A program made the translations under genes and the position numbers. Positions 52,972 to 58,429 of a DNA stretch of 58,429 nucleotides are shown piece after piece. The notes beneath the pieces were generated by a model. That model did not search any database, was not told the origin of the DNA, and worked only from the letters and a program-made list of their open reading frames with translations. How positions within the stretch are numbered: the stretch's first letter is position 1; each line of letters starts with the position of its first letter. This stretch comes from Desulfuromonadales bacterium (GTDB lineage: Bacteria > Desulfobacterota > Desulfuromonadia > Desulfuromonadales > Geopsychrobacteraceae): contig JAFGEL010000017.1 of NCBI GenBank assembly GCA_016931615.1, positions 1 through 58,429 of the forward strand, read 5' to 3'.

Positions 52972-53721
52972 ATGAAAGTACGACACTTAAAATTGCTTAT
53001 TCTCTTCAGCCTGATACTTCTCATCGCGGGCTTTTACGCTTTCGGTCTGGACCAGTTCCTCTCCCTCGATTACTTCAAGAACCAACAGGCCGACCTTCAG
53101 CGCTATGTCGTGGAAAAACCGCTGATGTCTATGGCCGGTTACTTTTTGGTCGTTTTTCTGCTGTCGGCACTCTCTCTCCCCGGCATTTCAATTGTCATCG
53201 TGGTGGCCGGGCTGACATTCTTCAATTTCTGGACCACCTTGATTGTTGCCTCTTTTGCCGACACTCTCGGGTCTACCGCCGCTTTTCTGACATCCCGCTA
53301 CCTGTTCGCTCAAAGTCTTCACAGTAAATATCCCGACCAGCTCAGCGTGATTAATCTCGGGATCGAACAGGATGGGGGATTTTACCTGTTTTCCCTGCGG
53401 CTGATGTTCTTTTTCCCCTGTTTTCTGATCAACCTGCTGATGGGTTTAACGACACTGCGCACCCTGACCTTCTACTGGGTCACCCAGGTCGGCAAACTGC
53501 CCTACAAGGCGATATTCACCTACACCGGGGCCGAACTGGGCAAGATGAGCTCACCGGTTGACCTGTTGTCACCCCAGCTGGTTCTCGGCTTTACAATGAT
53601 TGGCTTTTTCCCTCTGCTGAGCAAAAAAGCTCTGCAGTGGTATAAACAGAATCACAGTCACAGAGACAGGGACATAAGCCCCGAAGAGGAGAAAACCCTC
53701 GCAGGGGAAATTAGAGACTGA
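52972..53721 (+). CDS. TVP38/TMEM64 (DedA/VTT) family membrane protein
   Basis: The 249-residue protein has about five to six hydrophobic segments. The VTT-domain hallmarks are visible: the re-entrant segment LSLPGISIVIVVAGLTFFN (about 67-85), FADTLGSTAAFLTSRYL and LRLMFFFPCFLINLLMGLT. Family members are likely lipid transporters or scramblases. The C-terminal tail is polar (HSHRDRDISPEEEKT). It ends convergently, overlapping the last 11 bases of the PAP2 gene, within a small lipid-related cluster. Confidence 0.92.
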   Translation: MKVRHLKLLILFSLILLIAGFYAFGLDQFLSLDYFKNQQADLQRYVVEKPLMSMAGYFLVVFLLSALSLPGISIVIVVAGLTFFNFWTTLIVASFADTLGSTAAFLTSRYLFAQSLHSKYPDQLSVINLGIEQDGGFYLFSLRLMFFFPCFLINLLMGLTTLRTLTFYWVTQVGKLPYKAIFTYTGAELGKMSSPVDLLSPQLVLGFTMIGFFPLLSKKALQWYKQNHSHRDRDISPEEEKTLAGEIRD

Positions 53722-54295
53722 CCAGAAAAAGTCCCGCGCCAAGCAGACCGAGACCCGCCCCGCCGATCACATCGAGAACAAAGTGGACACCGAAAGCCAA
53801 ACGTCCAAGACTGGCCAGAAGCGCGATAACAGTAAACAGACCCAGAAAAATGACCGGTAGAGACAGCGCCGCAGGCAGGATCATCGCCAGGTACCAGAGA
53901 CGCATGGCGTCACCGCTGGGATAGGACGGATCGTGCGGTCGGCTGGGTTGGTACATATCGACATCAGGTAATTGAGCAAAAGGGCGTTGGCGTTTGAGCA
54001 GTATTTTCAAGCCGCGCTCAGCGGCTGCGATCACACCATAGTAAAGCACCGCCCAGCCACCGGCTGACCCGCGGGACAGAACAAGCATAACCAGAAGCAC
54101 GATCAGAACCGGAGATTTACCGAACAGCCACAGGGTTCGAAAGAGCGGCAGTAGTGCATTCAACCTGCGATGCAAAAACCGTGAGGCCCGACTATCCCAG
54201 TCACTGACGCTGCGTACGTTATGTAACAGCCCGAGAATACTGAACAAGCAGCCCCACAGGATCAACCAGACTCCGCTGCCCCAAAGGTTTAACAT
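53711..54295 (-). CDS. PAP2-superfamily phosphatase with an altered second motif
   Basis: The 194-residue membrane protein has motif 1 as K97-x6-R104-P105 (KILLKRQRP). Motif 2 is PSGD (126-129), where most enzymes have PSGH, and motif 3 is GRLAFGVHFVLD (R165, nucleophile H171, D175). Members hydrolyse phosphatidic acid, phosphatidylglycerol phosphate or undecaprenyl pyrophosphate. With the nucleophile kept but the acid/base His replaced by Asp, activity is possible but not assured. About five helices. It lies 54 bases downstream of an LpxL-like gene on the same strand. Confidence 0.85.
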   Translation of the reverse strand: MLNLWGSGVWLILWGCLFSILGLLHNVRSVSDWDSRASRFLHRRLNALLPLFRTLWLFGKSPVLIVLLVMLVLSRGSAGGWAVLYYGVIAAAERGLKILLKRQRPFAQLPDVDMYQPSRPHDPSYPSGDAMRLWYLAMILPAALSLPVIFLGLFTVIALLASLGRLAFGVHFVLDVIGGAGLGLLGAGLFLVSL

Positions 54296-54349
54296 CGCTG
54301 TCTGTCACCTTTTTTCACCATGTTCAAACTAACAGGTCCCCGGCTCAAA

Positions 54350-55231
54350 TCATTGCCAGACAGGGTAAAACATCTGCCATTGTGAAGGATGAGCGCGGAT
54401 ATAGCCCTCCAGAACACCCAGGACCCGCTCCGCATTGAAGCGGACTTCTTCCTCCGGATCGGACAAACGCTGCATCGTCAGCGGTTCCGAGAGTTGCAGC
54501 TGGTAAAAACCTTCTTCATCCATATGCACCGCAGCAGCCAGAACCGGCACATCCGCTTTTAAGGCCATACGAATATGCCCGTCAGGCAGTGGGCTCGGTC
54601 GCCCGAAGAAATTGAACACTCGGCCCTGCCCCGTAACGGGCCGGTCTACAGCGGTGAGCACAAAACCACCCTGCCGCAACGAGGCCAGCGCCGACAGGTT
54701 GGTCCTGCGACTGACCGGCATGATGTCCAGCCCGCTCAAAGCCCTGATTTCATTTTGTAATTTATAACCTCCGGTCGGCTGACCGAAAGTCAGAACTTTC
54801 GTTTTCAGCCCCAGGTTGGCGGCAGCGAGGAGCATCAGGTCAAAACTGCTCATATGGGGCACAACCACAAAGGCGGCAAATTTTTCATCCCGGCTCAGGG
54901 CAATCAGTCGTTCAAGATCGGCGTTTATCCTGATTTTTCTGCTTAATTTCTCAGGATTGCTGAAGTTGCGGTAAAGATCAACAAAACAGCGCCCGGTGAA
55001 ACGAAGGACATCTTCAACCGCTCTTTGCAGGTCTGAGTGTTCAAGAGTGGCACTCCGGACCATCTGCTGATTATTCTGGATCGTCTGAATCAGTGGCCGC
55101 CGCTCAGCCCGGGCCAGTTTTCCGGCCAGCAGATTGACCAGGGAGTAGCTCAGGGATGAGGGGACAGTGCGCCCGACGGCTAATCCCAGGCCGACCCCCA
55201 CGCGGCTGTTGACCAATGTCTGCAGACTCAT
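54350..55231 (-). CDS. LpxL/HtrB-like lysophospholipid acyltransferase
   Basis: The 293-residue protein has the acyltransferase motif HxxxxD as H126...D131 (VVPHMSSFDLMLLAA). It also has the SVRG-like region MPVSRRTNLSALASL and AVDRPVTGQGRVFNFFGRPSPLPDGHIRMA (given by its span, about 192-222), as in lipid A late acyltransferases. Such enzymes add secondary acyl chains to lipid A, but some act on phospholipids or glycolipids. It overlaps the phosphatidyltransferase gene by 4 bases, which argues for one lipid product. Acceptor unknown. Confidence 0.9.
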   Translation of the reverse strand: MSLQTLVNSRVGVGLGLAVGRTVPSSLSYSLVNLLAGKLARAERRPLIQTIQNNQQMVRSATLEHSDLQRAVEDVLRFTGRCFVDLYRNFSNPEKLSRKIRINADLERLIALSRDEKFAAFVVVPHMSSFDLMLLAAANLGLKTKVLTFGQPTGGYKLQNEIRALSGLDIMPVSRRTNLSALASLRQGGFVLTAVDRPVTGQGRVFNFFGRPSPLPDGHIRMALKADVPVLAAAVHMDEEGFYQLQLSEPLTMQRLSDPEEEVRFNAERVLGVLEGYIRAHPSQWQMFYPVWQ

Positions 55232-55848
55232 GATGAACTTTCTTCGAGATTCGGGCTTTGAGGTCCACGGAGAAAAGCGACTTCTTCAACAATCACCGGA
55301 ATCCCCCGCAGCACAGTCAGAAAGATGGTAAACCACGAGATCCCCACGGCCAGGGCATGGATTCCCGCAGACCAGGGATGGGCAAGAGTCCTGAACCCCA
55401 GATCCAGGGTCAAGACGGCAAACGCCGCCCCTTTGACCACACCGTAAAAATCCCGCATAAAGCGCGAAGAAACGAGGAAATGATTCACCGGGTGTTTCAT
55501 CTGGGCAAAGGCCGCTTTCCCCTGACAATTTCCTACACAGCGAACAGCATCGGTCAGCGTTCCGCGGGTAATCACAATCAGAGGAATAATCAGCGGAATT
55601 AACCCCAGGCAGGAAAAAACCACCCAGAGGATGATTTCCAGCGCCCGATCAACCGCGATATCAAGGGCACTGCCCAGCAGACTGGCCTGGTTGAGTTTGC
55701 GCGCTACCACACCATCCAGCATGTCGAGCAGCATGATGCCGATAATAAATGGAATACACCAGAAAATGATAACCGGCTTGGCGGTGTTCAGAAGAGCAAT
55801 AAAAAGGAAAAGCAGAGGGATGCGGATGAGGGTGATTGCGTTGGCCAT
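55228..55848 (-). CDS. CDP-alcohol phosphatidyltransferase
   Basis: The 206-residue membrane protein has the complete CDP-OH-P signature D42-x2-D45-G-x2-A-R-x8-G59-x3-D63-x3-D67 (DMLDGVVARKL, GSALDIAVD). Members transfer a phosphatidyl group from CDP-diacylglycerol to glycerol phosphate, serine, inositol phosphate or similar alcohols. The alcohol cannot be read from sequence. It is the first gene of a three-gene minus-strand lipid unit with the acyltransferase and PAP2 phosphatase; a phosphatase after a phosphatidyltransferase would suit a phosphatidyl-alcohol-phosphate intermediate. Confidence 0.92.
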   Translation of the reverse strand: MANAITLIRIPLLFLFIALLNTAKPVIIFWCIPFIIGIMLLDMLDGVVARKLNQASLLGSALDIAVDRALEIILWVVFSCLGLIPLIIPLIVITRGTLTDAVRCVGNCQGKAAFAQMKHPVNHFLVSSRFMRDFYGVVKGAAFAVLTLDLGFRTLAHPWSAGIHALAVGISWFTIFLTVLRGIPVIVEEVAFLRGPQSPNLEESSS

Positions 55849-56032
55849 GGGCTACCAACTTTCCAAGAAATTAAGTTATCTCTATATATCGTGAATTAGA
55901 TATTATTTACGTGATTTTTTCTCCTTTGTCAAATTGAAATTCAATATCATCAAAGCTTCAATGCTTTCTCTCCATCAACATCCAAGCGGGCTATTCCGGT
56001 GTTGACCATGAGGAGAATGAACGGGCTGTAAC

Positions 56033-58396
56033 TCATCTGTTCAGGATTGATTCGATAGTCTGAGACAGCTCAGACACACTCAGCGGCTTCATGCAAAAAG
56101 CATCGATTCCTGCCTGTTCCGCCTGTTCTTTATCGATTTTACTGCTGTACCCCGTCAGCAGAATCGTCCTGATATCGGGCCGGATCTTCTTTACCTGAAA
56201 AATCAGCTCCTTACCCGTCAAGCCCGGCATGGTCTGATCGGTGATCAATAAATCAAAGTCGTTCGGTTTAGAAGCAAAGATTTCCAGCCCTTCCCGACCG
56301 CTCAAAGACACCGAGACCCGATAACCCAAATCCGTAAGAATTTCATGGCCCAGATCAGTGAGAGTTTCGTCGTCATCAATAAACAGGATACGTTCCCTGT
56401 GGCTGGATGGATCGACCACCTCTTTCTCAGCCTGTTGTGAACGAGGGGTTTCGATCAGCGGAAAATACAGCTCAAAAGTCGACCCCTTACCAATCTTGGT
56501 TCTGACTTTGATCAGCCCCCCATGTTGGTTGACAAGTCCCTGAACCGTCGCCAACCCCATACCGGTCCCTTCGCCGATGCCTTTCGTGGTGAAAAATGGA
56601 TCAAAAATCTTTTCCAGGGTTTTCTGCTCCATGCCACAGCCGGTATCTTTTACCGACAGCTGAACATAATGGCCCGGCCGACATTCATAGTGTGAAGGGA
56701 TATCCACCTGTTCCAGAGATACCGTCTGTAACCGGATGTCGATCTCTCCTTCTTCCGCCATCGCCTGAACAGCATTGTTGCACAAATTGAGCAGACATTC
56801 CTGAATCTGGCTTGAATCCCCCCGAATGAACAAATCAGCGGCCGTCCGGTAATTCAGCCTGGTTGTTGCAGGGAGGGTAGATGAGACAAGAGCGAGTGTC
56901 TCTTCAACAACATGAGGCAAGTTGATTGGAACGTGAGCTTTTTCCTCCTGCCGACTGAATTTGAGGATTTGAGAAACCAGATCCCGCGCACGAAAACTGG
57001 CCTTGGTCGCAGTATCAAGAAAATGACGCACCTTATCCGGCTGATCAATTTTTCGCTTAGCCATCTCCAGGCTACCGATGATAGCAGCCAGAGAGTTATT
57101 GAAATTATGCGCGACACCTCCCGCCAAAACACCGATAGATTCCAGTTTACGCAATTTGAGGAGTTCCTCTTCATCCTGTTTTCTCTGGGTCAGGTCAATA
57201 ATGACACCTCTTAACCCGACAGGTTTGCCGTCATTAAAAATGGCATCACTGTGAAGCAACACAGGAAAAACCGTCCCGTCTTTTTTAAGACATTGATACT
57301 CTTGGCTTTCAGTAGATTTTCCGCTGAAAATCCGTTGAACCCTCAAATGAGAAAAATCAACATACTCCGGAGCGATCAGACTGGTGACGTAAAGACCACT
57401 TTCAAGATCACTTTCCTCATACCCAAACAGCTCTAAAGCTTTCAAATTGGCATAAGTGACTTTGAGGTTGAGATCGGTTTCATAAACGGCCTCAGGCAAC
57501 AGATTGGTCATATCTTTGAAACGAATTTCACTATTCCGCAGTAATTCCAGTGTGTTTTTTCTTTCGGAGACATCCTGAAAAAAGCCCAGCAGCAGATCCT
57601 CGTCGGAAATCTTCAAACGACTGGCTTTAATGTCAACTTCCAGGATTTTTCCTGATTTTGTCCTCATTCTCCTTGTTCTGACCTCGCCGGAAGCATGATC
57701 GCGGTGTTCGACAAAACCGGCGGTCACGCTCCCGTGACTGATCGGAGCCGCTTCAAACTTTGCCTGTGACTGACCGATAACCTCATCCCGGTCGTATTCC
57801 ATCATCTGTAAAAATGCGTTATTGACATCCAGGATTTCACCGCTGTTTGCCTCAGCCAGACAAATACCGATATTTGCTTCATTAATCAGCGTACTGTATT
57901 TTTCCTCTGTAAGTTTGCGAGTCGTAATATCGCGGGTGATGGTCAAGAGTAGCTTTTCACCATCGATCTCAATAATGCGTCCCGACATCAATCCGTAAAT
58001 CACCCTTCCTGATCTGCCGACAAATTCCGTTTCGAAATTTTCAACCCTGCCCTTCTCCAACAGATTCGCAACAAACCGACTTCTGTCTCGATGATTTCTC
58101 CAGATATTCATTTCCAGGGAAGATTTGCCGATAAGCTGCTCTTTTGTGTAACCGGAAAGGTTCACAAATCCCTCGTTCACATCGAGATAAGTGCCGTCAT
58201 CGATACGAGTCAGGGCGATCGGATCAGGGCTGGTTGAAAAAACCACGCGAAATTTTTCTTCACTCTCGCCCAGTTTCTGCTGTGCCTGACGACTTTCGGT
58301 AGTATCGATAAATGTCGCAATGATATCGCTATCGACAAGGATAGAGCTGGCACCGATGTTCGGACAGGTTGGCGGCGGAAATAAGGTGGAAAGCCT
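56033..58396 (-). CDS. Hybrid sensor histidine kinase with multiple PAS domains; 5' end unresolved
   Basis: The soluble protein has at least three PAS domains, each followed by a linker such as ITRDITTRKLTEEK or FQDVSERKNTLELL. An NtrB-like HisKA (GGVAHNFNNSLAAIIG) and a HATPase_c (LCNNAVQAMAEEG, GEGTGMGLATVQGLVNQHGG) follow. The C-terminal receiver domain has phospho-acceptor in LLITDQTMPGLTG. The first clear start is a GTG at 58246 (737 residues), but the frame upstream still reads as a PAS linker (FIDTTESRQAQQKLGESEE) back to a stop at 58397-58399 with no ATG, GTG or TTG. The gene is probably longer, with a frameshift or unusual start. Confidence 0.85.
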   Translation of the reverse strand, partial: RLSTLFPPPTCPNIGASSILVDSDIIATFIDTTESRQAQQKLGESEEKFRVVFSTSPDPIALTRIDDGTYLDVNEGFVNLSGYTKEQLIGKSSLEMNIWRNHRDRSRFVANLLEKGRVENFETEFVGRSGRVIYGLMSGRIIEIDGEKLLLTITRDITTRKLTEEKYSTLINEANIGICLAEANSGEILDVNNAFLQMMEYDRDEVIGQSQAKFEAAPISHGSVTAGFVEHRDHASGEVRTRRMRTKSGKILEVDIKASRLKISDEDLLLGFFQDVSERKNTLELLRNSEIRFKDMTNLLPEAVYETDLNLKVTYANLKALELFGYEESDLESGLYVTSLIAPEYVDFSHLRVQRIFSGKSTESQEYQCLKKDGTVFPVLLHSDAIFNDGKPVGLRGVIIDLTQRKQDEEELLKLRKLESIGVLAGGVAHNFNNSLAAIIGSLEMAKRKIDQPDKVRHFLDTATKASFRARDLVSQILKFSRQEEKAHVPINLPHVVEETLALVSSTLPATTRLNYRTAADLFIRGDSSQIQECLLNLCNNAVQAMAEEGEIDIRLQTVSLEQVDIPSHYECRPGHYVQLSVKDTGCGMEQKTLEKIFDPFFTTKGIGEGTGMGLATVQGLVNQHGGLIKVRTKIGKGSTFELYFPLIETPRSQQAEKEVVDPSSHRERILFIDDDETLTDLGHEILTDLGYRVSVSLSGREGLEIFASKPNDFDLLITDQTMPGLTGKELIFQVKKIRPDIRTILLTGYSSKIDKEQAEQAGIDAFCMKPLSVSELSQTIESILNR

Positions 58397-58429
58397 TCAT
58401 GGTTATGCCGCCAATCTGAGTGCCGGACC

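Noticed and set aside
1-58429. CRISPR arrays, prophage, complete insertion sequences or restriction/defence systems
   Set aside because: No regularly spaced repeats, transposase or integrase frames, or recognisable defence proteins were seen on either strand.

Overview
The window is a compact, gene-dense chromosomal segment of moderate GC content. It looks like a marine member of the Desulfuromonadales (Geobacter/Desulfuromonas/Pelobacter relatives). This is an inference from gene content: a heme cluster headed by a HemX/CcsA-like protein, many two-component systems, DUF4388 (PATAN) plus roadblock signalling genes, an HDOD protein, lipid A-type outer-membrane genes, and a complete Na+-translocating NADH:quinone oxidoreductase typical of marine or halophilic bacteria. 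No phage, CRISPR array, rRNA or complete transposon was seen. One tRNA gene (Glu, UUC) is present.

Layout. 1-5.9 kb, minus strand: the 5' part of an M16 peptidase, then hemB, hemD, hemC, hemA and a CcsA/HemX membrane protein. 6.0-10.5 kb: SIS protein, thioredoxin, a DUF4124 protein, then dtd, nfo, a HAD phosphatase and dapF in a tight minus-strand run. 10.6-14.6 kb: a small unknown gene with an MBL hydrolase, then a zinc-ribbon/RDD membrane protein, rsmE and prmA. 14.9-23.3 kb, plus strand: an OmpR/CusS-type two-component pair, an SCP2-like thiolase without its usual cysteines, a NarX-type kinase with its regulator, a FadR-type regulator with a probable operator, a MazG-like protein, Bcp peroxiredoxin and a MaoC hydratase. 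23.4-34.8 kb, minus strand: a DUF4405 membrane protein with a duplicated C-terminal module, SprT, DinB, SlyD, a five-gene kinase/PATAN regulator/roadblock/roadblock/nitroreductase run, YbaK, a TPR protein, a stand-alone BioD-DRTGG protein, HDOD protein and threonine aldolase.

36.1-44.2 kb holds a CoA-binding protein and the minus-strand operon nqrA-B-C-D-E-F, an unknown helical protein, apbE and nqrM. The nqrM gene is the most unusual object here. It starts by a 4-base overlap with the apbE stop and encodes the expected membrane helix. It then has an in-frame TGA exactly where NqrM proteins carry an essential cysteine (codon 33), followed by 45 more open, cysteine-rich codons. A GU-loop hairpin lies at the distance expected of a bacterial SECIS, and the TGA itself sits in a 9-bp enclosing stem. 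The best reading is a selenocysteine form of NqrM, the factor that matures Na+-NQR. A recent nonsense mutation is the alternative.

44.4-51.2 kb: rnhA, then a plus-strand envelope operon (LTA-synthase-like phosphotransferase, EptA-like phosphoethanolamine transferase, DgkA, PmrA/PmrB-like two-component pair). The two transferases should release diacylglycerol and DgkA should recycle it. 51.2-51.8 kb is a repeat-rich spacer. It holds a foldback element with 17-bp terminal inverted repeats and a 67-bp direct repeat that duplicates the 3' end and terminator of the tRNA-Glu gene. 52-58.4 kb: an AraC-MGMT fusion, a TVP38-type membrane protein, a PAP2 phosphatase, an LpxL-like acyltransferase, a CDP-alcohol phosphatidyltransferase and a large PAS hybrid kinase whose 5' end is unclear at the window edge.
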